Below, in pieces: positions 45,653 to 53,559 of a stretch of DNA of 64,000 nucleotides. How positions within the stretch are numbered: position 1 is the first letter of the stretch; each line of letters starts with the position of its first letter. The notes under the pieces are model-generated. The model did no database searches. It had not been told where the DNA came from and worked only from the letters and a program-made list of their open reading frames with translations. The position numbers were made by a program, and so were the translations under genes. Source of the stretch: Flavobacteriales bacterium (GTDB lineage Bacteria; Bacteroidota; Bacteroidia; Flavobacteriales_F; PHOS-HE28); the NCBI GenBank assembly GCA_016704485.1, contig JADJAA010000001.1, positions 2,323,501 to 2,387,500 of the forward strand, read 5' to 3'.

Positions 45653-46659
45653 ACGGTGTGCTCATAGACCTCGGATTGGCCGTGCTGCTCGTATCGTTCA
45701 TCATGCTGCTCTTCTTGCACAGCCTGCGCAATTCGCTGATCATTCTGGTGGCGATACCCGCATCGTTGGTGAGTGCATTCGTGGCCATGGGCCTCTTCGG
45801 ATACACCCTCAATTTGATGACGTTGCTCGCCATGTCGTTGATCATCGGCATCCTCGTGGACGACTCGATCGTAGTGCTGGAAAGCATCCAACGGTACCTC
45901 GACAAAGGGCACGACAAAGTCACCGCTGCTATCGAAGGCCGCGCAGAGATCGGCTTCAGTGCATTGTCCATCACACTGGTCGATGTCGTGGTGTTCCTCC
46001 CCATCATTTTCCTGCAAGTATTCGTCGCCGACCTGCTCAAACAATTCAGTGTGGTCGTGGTCGTCAGCACGTTGATGTCGCTGTTCGTCAGCTTCACATT
46101 AACGCCCTGGCTCGCCTCACGCTTGGGCAAGAAAGAAGATCTGAAACCCACGAATATCTACACGCGCAGTCTGATCCGTTTTGAACATTGGCTCGAAGGA
46201 CTTACCAACTGGTACACCGGCGCGCTGCGTTGGGTGCTCAGCCACAAGCTCGCGTTCGTCGGCATATTGCTCGCACTTTTCGCGGGCACCGGGATCATGA
46301 TGAAACAAGGCATCATGGGCAAAGAACTGATCGCCACGGGCGACCAAGGAAAGTTCCGTCTCGCGTTGGAATTCGACAAGAACACCGCGCTAAAAGAGAA
46401 CAATCTGCGCTCCCTCGAAGTGGAACGTTTCCTGCTCGCGCAACACGAAGTAAATAGCGTATTCGCCAACGTTGGCGGCCCCAGCACCGGTATTGGTAGC
46501 ATGGGTGTGGGCTCAGAGAACAAGACCGAACTCACCATCGCGCTCCTGCCCAAAGACCAGCGCAACGGCATCAGCACCGATGCGTACATGAAGCACGTGC
46601 GCCAAGCCTTGCAAGACAGTTTTCCGGCCATCGACTTCACCATGGCCGCCATCGGTTGA
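45649..46659 (+). pseudogene. RND efflux permease, middle fragment (frameshifted)
   Basis: Continues the pump from its second membrane helix; true homology begins upstream at about 45592. The proton-relay aspartates in IIGILVDDSIVVLESI are intact, as are the helices around them and the start of the periplasmic PC1 domain. The frame ends at FTMAAIG and a TGA at 46657, while the next frame continues directly with LIPRTAPVEITL. One missing base in GGTTG (46654-46658) would repair it. A GTG at 45649 overlapping the previous TGA could permit reinitiation. Confidence 0.85.
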
Positions 46660-47783
46660 TCCCACGCACAGCACCCGTTGAGATCACACTCAGCGGTGCC
46701 GATCACGCACTCGTTATGCACACCGCACAACTGCTGAAAGACACACTAATGGGCGTACCGGGCGCCAATAACGTGCGCCTAAGCATCGAAGCCGGAAGCC
46801 CCGAACTGCAAGTAGAATTGGATCGTGATCGCATGGCCATGTACGGCTTGAACACCGCCGCTGTCGGTGCCACCTTGCGCAATGCATTGGCCGGTAACGA
46901 CGATGGCCTCTTGTACGAGAACGGCACCGAATATCCCATCCGCATTCGGCTGGATGATGTTGATCGTAGGAGCGCGGAGGACGTTGCGCGCACACGCTTC
47001 GTAACACCCGCCGGTCTGGCCGTACAGCTCGATCAATTCGCCACCGTAGTGCGCCGCGAACCACCGGCCATGGTAGAACGCATGGACCGCATGAACGCAG
47101 TAACCCTCACCGCCGATGCGCTCGGCAGAGGCAGTGGTACCGTGGCGGATGAAGTCGTGGCCTACGTAAAGCAGAACCCGTTGCCCGATGGCGTTTACAT
47201 GGCCTGGGGCAGCGACATCAAACGGCAGAACGACAGCTTCGGCTCGTTGGGCGGCGCACTCCTCGCAAGCCTCATCCTCGTATACCTCATCATGGTTGCG
47301 CTCTACGACAGTTTCATCTATCCCTTCGTAGTCCTGTTCAGCATCGTCGTCGCCATCATCGGCGCATTCCTCGCGCTCAACCTCACCATGTCGACACTCA
47401 GCCTCTTCACGTTGCTCGGCATGATCATGCTGCTCGGCCTCGTCAGTAAGAACGCCATCCTCATCGTAGACCGCACCAACCAGCTCAAAGAACAAGGCAT
47501 GCACTACCGCGATGCCCTCCTCGAAGCCGGCACCACACGCCTGCGCCCCATCCTCATGACAACAGTGGCCATGGTCTTCGGCATGCTACCCATCGCCCTC
47601 GCCACCGGCACCGCCGCGGAATGGAAAAACGGCCTCGCCTGGGCCCTCATCGGCGGCCTCACAAGCAGCATGTTCCTAACCGTATTCCTAGTACCTGTGG
47701 TTTACTATGCAGTGGATGCGGTGAAGGAGCGGTTCACGAAACCGAAAGTGGTAGAAGGAGAGATCGTTCTAACTGGTTCTTGA
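46656..47783 (+). pseudogene. RND efflux permease, C-terminal fragment (frameshifted)
   Basis: The final 375 codons supply the PC1/PC2 porter domains and the last membrane helices (SLILVYLIMVALYDSFIYP, LGMIMLLGLVSKNAILIVD, TAAEWKNGLAWALIGGL). The three fragments together give about 1040 residues, the normal RND length, so no sequence appears lost apart from two single bases. A TTG at 46656 overlaps the preceding TGA. Products of TetR, TolC and adaptor genes in the same operon are intact. Confidence 0.85.
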
Positions 47784-47790
47784 ATATGGA

Positions 47791-47895
47791 TTGGGGCGTG
47801 TCCCCGGCTCAAATGCAGCCGAGGTCGGGCTATGCGCTGTACTCCACTCCGCCAAGCGGCGGATGCGGGGTGCCGCTTCTATCCCTCACGCGGGT
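47791..47895. repeat. Probable dispersed intergenic repeat after the efflux operon
   Basis: About 105 GC-rich bases (GGCGTGTCCCCGGC, then CGGGCTATGCGCTGTACTCC, then GTGCCGCTTCTATCCCTCAC) contain short palindromes such as CCGCCAAGCGGCGG. The wording resembles dispersed intergenic elements I know from Bacteroidota genomes; only one copy is in the window. The remainder of 47784-48094 holds no gene apart from the azurin promoter. Confidence 0.45.
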
Positions 47896-48044
47896 ATCAG
47901 GTTTCGACTTATGTTCTGGGTTTGAATAAAAATTCAACCCAAAGGTGATTCGCACGAAAACTAATGCCCAAGATCATTTGCTCACATGCCGAACAGCAGC
48001 ACTTCGCAAATGATCGATCTACCATGGTCTTGGCTGATCCGTCC

Positions 48045-48076
48045 TTTGATGTTGCGAGCTTGAGGGACTACCTTTG
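48045..48076 (+). promoter_or_regulatory. Bacteroidota-type promoter of the azurin gene
   Basis: TTTG (48045-48048) and TACCTTTG (48069-48076) are 20 bases apart, an ideal match to the consensus. The start codon lies at 48095, so the leader is about 12 bases. Confidence 0.65.
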
Positions 48077-48094
48077 TAGTAAATCCACAGAACG

Positions 48095-48610
48095 ATGAAA
48101 CAGATCCGACTATATTCCTTTCTGCTGATGTTCGCATTCGGCATAACAGCTATCACTTCATGCACAAGTGAACCCAAGAAACCAGCTAAGGAGACTGTCA
48201 TAAATACTGATGTTCCGGAAACAGTGCCAAAGCAGGATACTATGAAGGTCGCGATAAGCGGAAACGATCAGATGCAGTATGACATATCAGAAATTGATGT
48301 ATTGGAAGGCCAAACAGTTGTGCTGACCTTGACCCATACTGGAAAAATGCCAGTTGATGCTATGGGACACAATTTTGTGCTCTTGGCCAAAGGGACGACC
48401 GTTTCCGTGTTTGCTGAAGAAGCACTTAAAGCCAAAGCGACCGATTACATACCGGAAGACCAAAGCAACGTGATAGCACATACAAAATTGGTCGGTGGCG
48501 GAGAAAGCACCACGATCACCTTTCAGGCTCCCGAAAAGGGCACGTATGATTTCATCTGTTCATTCCCTGGGCACTATTCAATGATGAAAGGGAAGTTCAA
48601 CGTTGAATAA
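48095..48610 (+). CDS. Azurin-like blue copper lipoprotein
   Basis: A cupredoxin of 171 residues that carries single electrons in the periplasm. The signal ends at the lipobox ITSC (C23), so it is lipid anchored. Copper ligands are complete: H92 in MGHNFVL, C155 and H160 in CSFPGHYSMM, and the axial Met at 163/164. The spacing C-x4-H is that of azurin. Likely electron donor for a terminal oxidase or for the NorC/NorB-like pair at 61332-63204; the partner is inferred. It is a single-gene unit. Confidence 0.93.
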   Translation: MKQIRLYSFLLMFAFGITAITSCTSEPKKPAKETVINTDVPETVPKQDTMKVAISGNDQMQYDISEIDVLEGQTVVLTLTHTGKMPVDAMGHNFVLLAKGTTVSVFAEEALKAKATDYIPEDQSNVIAHTKLVGGGESTTITFQAPEKGTYDFICSFPGHYSMMKGKFNVE

Positions 48611-49152
48611 GTATTTGCCGTGTATAATATCCACAAGGAATCTCACAATGGCCTGGTGTGTGTGTAGCCAAATAAGCGAGTGCCAATGGACTGTAAAGCA
48701 TCTCCGTTCCTTCATTCTCTTTATCGAACGAGGGATAGCAAAGGACTAATTTGTACATAGTATGGGTAATGTTGTAAGAAGGTCAAGGTCGATATGCCAC
48801 AAGAGATTTTGAAACGGCAAATAAGGAATTAGCGACCCGGCCTGGTTCAAATATAGCGCGGTTCCGGGGCCGCTGTGAACGGATCCTCATATCCCGCAGC
48901 AGCGTTATTCACTCGCATATGAAGTTGGACAGCGACGAGTTCCAAGGTCTGGTATTGTGGATGCGCCCTTCGTATCCATCAACAAAGAGGATTGGACCAC
49001 GGCGCAGCTCTTCACACTAGTTCATGATTTGGCGCATATCTGGATCCAACCAACCTTGGTCAGTAGCCAACTCAATACGTAGTTGAACAATTTCCAGAGT
49101 TAGTTCGTGATCATTTGACCATGCGCTAGCGCGTTAGGGATTGTAACGGAAA

Positions 49153-49175
49153 GCCTGCCTGTCCGGTAGGCAGGC
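49153..49175. repeat. Hairpin 1 of the intergenic cluster
   Basis: GCCTGCCT and AGGCAGGC pair perfectly around GTCCGGT. Thirty bases further, CCCTTCGACTCCGCTCAGGG (49206-49225) is a common REP-like sequence with CCCT/AGGG ends. Confidence 0.6.
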
Positions 49176-49240
49176 CCGGAGCGAGGTACGAGTGAGGACT
49201 TGGAGCCCTTCGACTCCGCTCAGGGTAAATTCCAAGCCCG

Positions 49241-49280
49241 CCCCGGTTGTTCCCGCTGTTTCAAGCGGGAACAACCGGGG
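49241..49280. repeat. Long perfect hairpin, 17-bp stem
   Basis: CCCCGGTTGTTCCCGCT (49241-49257) and its exact reverse complement (49264-49280) flank the six-base loop GTTTCA. There is no T-tract on either strand, so it is not a standard terminator. It stands 61 bases before the arsenic operon's CRP/FNR-type site. Confidence 0.75.
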
Positions 49281-49344
49281 AACGCCCAAAACCAATAGAA
49301 TGGATTGACTTTCTTTCTAACGCATTTTATAAACCCCTCCTTAC

Positions 49345-49405
49345 GTGACTTTCGTCACATAACTCGAACGATCAGTTACGCGTTCCAATATCAATCGTAC
49401 ATTTG
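49345..49405 (+). promoter_or_regulatory. Promoter of the arsenic operon with CRP/FNR-type site
   Basis: GTGAC-TTTC-GTCAC (49345-49358) is a perfect inverted repeat, and TACATTTG (49398-49405) is a perfect -7 element. The centre of the repeat is 46.5 bases before the -7 element, about -60 from the start, the place of a class I activator rather than class II as at the other sites. The expected transcript start is only a few bases before the arsR start codon at 49415. No clear ArsR operator could be defined. Confidence 0.55.
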
Positions 49406-49414
49406 CGATGAACA

Positions 49415-49735
49415 ATGAAGAGAACGCTTGAACAACAGGTACATGATGAGGATGCTGAGCAATTGGCGGTCTTCGCGAAGGCATTGGGGCATCCGACCCG
49501 CATAGCAATTCTGAATTATTTGGAAAAGCAGTCATGCTGCTACACCGGAGACCTGGTCGAAGTCATCCCGTTGGCGCAATCGACCATCTCTCAGCACTTG
49601 AAAGAGCTGAAGAATGCTGGACTTATTCAAGGTGAGCTGAACCCTCCTCGGATCAAGTACTGTGTGAACAAGGAAAATTGGAAGAAGGCTAAGACACTGT
49701 TCAATGTCTTCTTCGATCAACATATGGAACCATGA
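49415..49735 (+). CDS. arsR: ArsR-family repressor
   Basis: A winged-helix repressor of 106 residues that should leave DNA when trivalent arsenicals bind. The fold is clear ([19 protein letters not shown], then the recognition helix [18 protein letters not shown]). Adjacent cysteines C41 and C42 and C72 or so near the wing could bind As(III), but the classical CxC(C) of E. coli ArsR is absent. It is the first gene of the nine-gene operon and overlaps the next by ATGA. Confidence 0.92.
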   Translation: MKRTLEQQVHDEDAEQLAVFAKALGHPTRIAILNYLEKQSCCYTGDLVEVIPLAQSTISQHLKELKNAGLIQGELNPPRIKYCVNKENWKKAKTLFNVFFDQHMEP

Positions 49736-49980
49736 GCAAACACGTGAAGATCCTTGGTACAGGATGCCCCAAATGCAAACAGACCACTGCCATTGTAGAA
49801 CAAGTGATCCAAGAGAACGGACTTGATGCTTCGGTCGAAAAGGTGGAAGACATCATGAAGATCATGGAGTACAATGTCATATCCACTCCTGTGCTTGTCA
49901 TTGATGAACAGATATGCGTTAAAGGCAGGGTACCATCCAAGGCGGAGGTGCTTGATCTTTTGACCAGGACCACGGCCTAA
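49732..49980 (+). CDS. arsE: MTH895/ArsE-family thioredoxin-like protein
   Basis: A small thioredoxin-fold protein of 82 residues. The redox pair C12-x2-C15 (GCPKC) follows the first strand KILGTG; the cis-Pro segment is [13 protein letters not shown]. In organoarsenical resistance clusters (arsEFG) this family accompanies ArsF and ArsG, both found downstream here, and is linked to reduction of nitroaromatic arsenicals. It may also recycle the arsenate reductase encoded next. Confidence 0.85.
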   Translation: MSKHVKILGTGCPKCKQTTAIVEQVIQENGLDASVEKVEDIMKIMEYNVISTPVLVIDEQICVKGRVPSKAEVLDLLTRTTA

Positions 49981-49981
49981 G

Positions 49982-50407
49982 ATGAGCAAGCGGAGAATCC
50001 TGATCCTCTGCACAGGCAATTCCTGTCGGAGCCAGATGGCCCATGGTTTCTTGAATGCGTTCGATCCTACGCTCGAAGTTGTTTCGGCCGGAACGGAGCC
50101 CGCAAAGGCGGTTCATTCCATGGCGATCGAGGTGATGAAGGCGTACAACATCGACATCAGCACGCACAGGCCGCGATCGGTAGATGACTATTTGGATCGT
50201 TCGTTCGACCACGTAATTACCGTGTGTGGCGGGGCCAAGGAGAGTTGTCCGATGTTTACTGGACAGGTGCGTAAGCGCACGCACATCGGTTTCGAAGATC
50301 CTGCGCATGCCACGGGAACAGTTGCAGAAATACGTGCCGAATTCGAGCGGATCCGGGATGAGATCCTTGTGGGTTTTTACGCTTATTACCGGAACGAGAT
50401 CAAGTGA
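49982..50407 (+). CDS. arsC: Arsenate reductase, thioredoxin-coupled type
   Basis: A protein of 141 residues with the low-molecular-weight phosphatase fold. The active-site loop CTGNSCRSQM begins at C10, and the redox relay cysteines are C82 and C89 in VCGGAKESCP; this triple-Cys arrangement is the thioredoxin-dependent ArsC of S. aureus and B. subtilis. It reduces arsenate to arsenite, which the ACR3 pump at the end of the operon would export. It lies one base after the thioredoxin-like gene. Confidence 0.95.
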   Translation: MSKRRILILCTGNSCRSQMAHGFLNAFDPTLEVVSAGTEPAKAVHSMAIEVMKAYNIDISTHRPRSVDDYLDRSFDHVITVCGGAKESCPMFTGQVRKRTHIGFEDPAHATGTVAEIRAEFERIRDEILVGFYAYYRNEIK

Positions 50408-50421
50408 TCGTGAGGGACTAG

Positions 50422-51399
50422 ATGTTCGATTGGATCCAGAATATAGCGGACTATTTGGTCTTTGAACTTTTCGCATTGGAGCGAGGTGAGCACCTGGCCG
50501 AAGCGCTGAATTTCTTCATTTACGATTCGGTGAAGATCCTGATCCTGCTGTTCATAGTGATCTTTTTGATGGGGATCGTGAATAGTTATTTTCCGATCGA
50601 GAAGGTGAGAAATTTCCTTTCGCGCAACAAGCTCTACGGCGCGGAATACCTGATGGCAAGTATTTTCGGAGTGATCACGCCGTTCTGTTCGTGCTCTTCC
50701 GTTCCGCTCTTCATTGGCTTCGTCCGCGGCGGTATTCCGCTCGGCGTTACGTTTTCGTTTTTGATCACATCGCCACTGGTGAATGAGATCGCGATCGGTT
50801 TATTCATTGGTCTTTTCGGCGCAAAGACGACGATCATTTATGTGATCAGCGGAATTATTCTGGGTTCTGTTGGTGGATACATACTACAACGCTTGAAGCT
50901 GGAAGGCCTGCTTACTCCTTGGGTGAAAGAGGTGCTGGCATCTGCGCAACGGGACCAAGAAGTATTCCAAGCCGAGAATCAAACACTGATGCAGCGGTTG
51001 CCTGTTATTTGGGCAGAAGTGATGATGATCCTGAAAGGTGTAACCCCTTACGTGATCGTGGGCATTGCCATTGGCGGCCTTATGCATGGCTACATTCCAG
51101 AGGGATTCTTTGAGCAGTACATGGCCAAAGAAAACCTTTTCGCCGTGCCGATCGCGACCATTCTTGCGGTACCGATGTACAGCAATGCAGCTGGAATTCT
51201 ACCCGTGGTACAAGTGCTGGTCGCCAAAGGAATTCCGCTGGGTACGGCCATCGCATTCATGATGGGTGTGGTCGGTCTTTCATTGCCCGAAGCGATGCTC
51301 CTTAAAAAGGTAATGACGGTGAAATTGATCGGGATCTTCTTTGGAGTGGTCACGCTTTGCATCATCATCTCTGGCTACGTATTCAACTTGATCTTGTAA
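50422..51399 (+). CDS. ArsP-type permease (organoarsenical efflux family)
   Basis: A membrane protein of 325 residues with about eight to nine helices of the PF03773 permease family. The signature TPFCSCSSVPLFIGFVRGG holds C89 and C91, and ITSPLVNE follows; in ArsP these surround the path for trivalent methyl and aromatic arsenicals. A second half repeats the theme at VPMYSNAAGILPVV. A long cytoplasmic loop lies at about 155-190. Related members may move other metals, so the substrate is inferred from the operon. Confidence 0.85.
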   Translation: MFDWIQNIADYLVFELFALERGEHLAEALNFFIYDSVKILILLFIVIFLMGIVNSYFPIEKVRNFLSRNKLYGAEYLMASIFGVITPFCSCSSVPLFIGFVRGGIPLGVTFSFLITSPLVNEIAIGLFIGLFGAKTTIIYVISGIILGSVGGYILQRLKLEGLLTPWVKEVLASAQRDQEVFQAENQTLMQRLPVIWAEVMMILKGVTPYVIVGIAIGGLMHGYIPEGFFEQYMAKENLFAVPIATILAVPMYSNAAGILPVVQVLVAKGIPLGTAIAFMMGVVGLSLPEAMLLKKVMTVKLIGIFFGVVTLCIIISGYVFNLIL

Positions 51400-51403
51400 C
51401 CGC

Positions 51404-51814
51404 ATGCTCAACTACACCATAACGGCGCACAGTGCAAAAGGAGGAGAAGCGCATGGAGTTGCAAATAACGGCGCGGTGCGATTCGATGCTTCCGTTAGTG
51501 GGCAGGACGGTTTACCGAACCCGACCGAATTGCTGTTGACCGCGTTGGCAGCCTGTATGCTGAAGAACGTAGAACGTTTTTCAGAGATCCTCAAATTCGA
51601 TTACGAGACCGCTGATATTGAGATCTACGGTGTGCGCAACGACTCACCACCCTTCATCTCCGAGATCACCTACACACTCACAATAACCTCCGATATGGAA
51701 GAGCGGACAAAGGATCTGCTCCATCGGAACATTCTGAAATTCGGCACGATAACCAATACGCTTGCAAGATCAACTCAATTGAACGGAACGCTAAAAACAA
51801 CCTACCAACAATGA
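51404..51814 (+). CDS. OsmC-like protein with a single active-site Cys
   Basis: An OsmC-fold protein of 136 residues. The first cysteine of the family is present in LTALAACMLKNVERF, but the second, normally in a motif like HCPVSxTL, is replaced: the segment reads LKFGTITNTLARS. It therefore cannot form the usual disulfide, and might use an external thiol or serve another role such as binding. It overlaps the rhodanese gene by ATGA in the arsenic operon. Confidence 0.85.
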   Translation: MLNYTITAHSAKGGEAHGVANNGAVRFDASVSGQDGLPNPTELLLTALAACMLKNVERFSEILKFDYETADIEIYGVRNDSPPFISEITYTLTITSDMEERTKDLLHRNILKFGTITNTLARSTQLNGTLKTTYQQ

Positions 51815-52326
51815 ACTACCTGAAGTTTACAACACTGGCTTTTTTACTGCTTGCTATAGCACCATTAAGCAGCAGCGCCCAAGACGCAACACCAAAGGAT
51901 GTGAGCGTGATCCGTGCGAAGCTCATGCTCCGCAACGGCTCTACCATGATCGACGTGCGCGAGAAGGAAGAGGTAGCCGAAGTGGCATATGATGTGGAGA
52001 ATGTGATCAATATCCCGCTTAGCCAATTGCAAGCGCGGATGAGCGAAGTACCCAAAGACAAACCCTTGGTGATCGCTTGCCAAAGTGGAAGTCGGAGCGA
52101 ACAAGCGTCGATGATCCTCTTGGAAAATGGCTATACCGATCTGGTGAACATGGAGGGTGGCATGAATGCATGGCAAGAAAAGGGGCTAGAAGTGATCGCA
52201 GACGGAAAGTCGGATAAAAAAGCCTGTTGCGCAGACCCGAAAAGCAAGGACTGCAACCCCGATGGCACGTGTAAGCCCGGAGCAAAGGCCAAGGAAAAAG
52301 CTTGCTGTAGTGGAACAAAAAAGTAG
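51811..52326 (+). CDS. Exported rhodanese with Cys-rich C-terminal tail
   Basis: A protein of 171 residues. A signal peptide (residues 1-23) is followed by one rhodanese domain (about 30-130) with the sulfur-carrying C90 in ACQSGSR. The tail from 133 to 171 is Lys and Cys rich, with six cysteines (139, 140, 148, 154, 165, 166), including two CC pairs (KKACCADP and EKACCSGT). Such a tail resembles soft-metal binding peptides and may catch trivalent arsenicals in the periplasm. That role is inferred from the operon. Confidence 0.88.
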   Translation: MNYLKFTTLAFLLLAIAPLSSSAQDATPKDVSVIRAKLMLRNGSTMIDVREKEEVAEVAYDVENVINIPLSQLQARMSEVPKDKPLVIACQSGSRSEQASMILLENGYTDLVNMEGGMNAWQEKGLEVIADGKSDKKACCADPKSKDCNPDGTCKPGAKAKEKACCSGTKK

Positions 52327-52349
52327 AATAATTCAACACGTGAACAACC

Positions 52350-52781
52350 ATGAGAGCGCTCATTTTTCTAGCCGCCGGACTCTTGTCCTTATCGGCCTGC
52401 ACACAACCAGAAACGGCTAAAACGCCAGTGAATACGGCCACAACGAACACAGTGGAGTTGATCGATTTCTACGGCGCGCATCGCTGTGTAACCTGCGAAG
52501 CCATTGAGACCAACGCAAAGTATACCGTAGAACACTTTTTCAGTGAAGCCGTCAGCGCTGGAAAACTCAGTTTTAAAACGGTGAATGTGGATGAAGAAAA
52601 GAACTACGACATGGCCGAGAAATTCGAAGCCACGGGAACTGCCTTGTTCATCAACGTGATCAAGGACGGCACCGAGCATCACATCGACCTCACCGAATTC
52701 GCATTCGCGAAAGGGAAAGATAAGGAAGCCTTTTCCACGGAGTTGAAAGCGAAGTTGGAAGAACAACTCGGAATGTTGTGA
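52350..52781 (+). CDS. arsF: ArsF-family thioredoxin-like lipoprotein
   Basis: A protein of 143 residues with a lipoprotein signal (lipobox LSAC, C17) and a thioredoxin-like domain with C46-x2-C49 (HRCVTCEAIE), then FKTVNVDEEKNYDMAEKFEATGTALFINV. This matches the ArsF family, described as a component for reduction of nitroaromatic arsenicals such as nitarsone. It overlaps arsG, which has a GTG start, by GTGA. Confidence 0.85.
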   Translation: MRALIFLAAGLLSLSACTQPETAKTPVNTATTNTVELIDFYGAHRCVTCEAIETNAKYTVEHFFSEAVSAGKLSFKTVNVDEEKNYDMAEKFEATGTALFINVIKDGTEHHIDLTEFAFAKGKDKEAFSTELKAKLEEQLGML

Positions 52782-53491
52782 TCGAGTATTTGCAAGCCAT
52801 ATTGGACAACTATGAACTGCCGATACTTTCGGCATTCATTCTCGGACTGATGACCGCCATCAGCCCGTGTCCATTGGCAACAAACATCACGGCAACGGCC
52901 TTCATTGCTAAGAATATTCAAAGTAAGCCGAAGGTGTTGTTGAGCGGTCTGCTCTACTCGTTGGGCCGCGCATTCAGCTACACGGTCATCGGACTGATGC
53001 TGTATTTCGGGGCGAGCAAATTCCATGTTGCCCGGTTCTTTCAGCAGAACGGTGAGAAGTATCTCGGGCCGTTGCTCATCATTATCGGCTTGATGATGCT
53101 CAATGTGATCCGGTTGAAATTCCTTGAGGGTAGCAGCGTACAGGATCGTCTTGCGGAGCGGTTCAAGGACAAAGGGTTATTGGGTTCGTTCCTGCTCGGT
53201 GTGATCTTTGCACTGGCGTTCTGTCCATATAGCGGCGCGCTTTATTTCGGGGTCCTGATACCGATGACCATTTCAAGTACATCGGGGTTGTACTTGCCGG
53301 TGGTGTTCGCCATTGGAACAGGACTTCCGGTGATGGTCTTCACGTACTTATTGGCGTTCGCAGTTTCGCGGATCGGCGGCGTGTTCACCACAGTGAGCAA
53401 GTTCGAAAAAGTGATGCGCACTTCCGTGGGCGTGGTATTCATCGCGGTAGGGTTTTACTACGTGCTCCTTTTTGCTCGAACGTATTTCTGA
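52778..53491 (+). CDS. arsG: ArsG-family permease (aromatic arsenical efflux)
   Basis: A membrane protein of 237 residues with about six helices, related to the DsbD/CcdA fold. The paired cysteines are C31 in AISPCPLATN and C149 in LAFCPYSGALYFG, the usual positions for a redox-active membrane thiol exchanger. In arsEFG clusters this family is assigned to export of trivalent aromatic arsenicals. The start is GTG at 52778, overlapping the arsF stop codon. Confidence 0.85.
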   Translation: MIEYLQAILDNYELPILSAFILGLMTAISPCPLATNITATAFIAKNIQSKPKVLLSGLLYSLGRAFSYTVIGLMLYFGASKFHVARFFQQNGEKYLGPLLIIIGLMMLNVIRLKFLEGSSVQDRLAERFKDKGLLGSFLLGVIFALAFCPYSGALYFGVLIPMTISSTSGLYLPVVFAIGTGLPVMVFTYLLAFAVSRIGGVFTTVSKFEKVMRTSVGVVFIAVGFYYVLLFARTYF

Positions 53492-53559
53492 TCAATACAA
53501 GAGGCAAGGTTTATGGACCTATTTGGTTGAATAGCGACACTTGATAGAATAAGATCATA

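Larger units (their letters stand above)
48611..49414. other. 804-base region without a gene, with hairpin cluster
   Basis: No coding frame here has a recognisable family pattern. Bases 48611-49140 look like ordinary or decayed sequence. Bases 49150-49280 hold three hairpins in a row, and 49345-49405 is the promoter region of the arsenic operon. Confidence 0.6.

Noticed and set aside
45649..46659. RND pump as a naturally three-part protein with translational coupling
   Set aside because: The overlapping GTGA and TTGA are suggestive, but homology runs on in the shifted frame before the new start codon at the first break, which points to a simple lost base.
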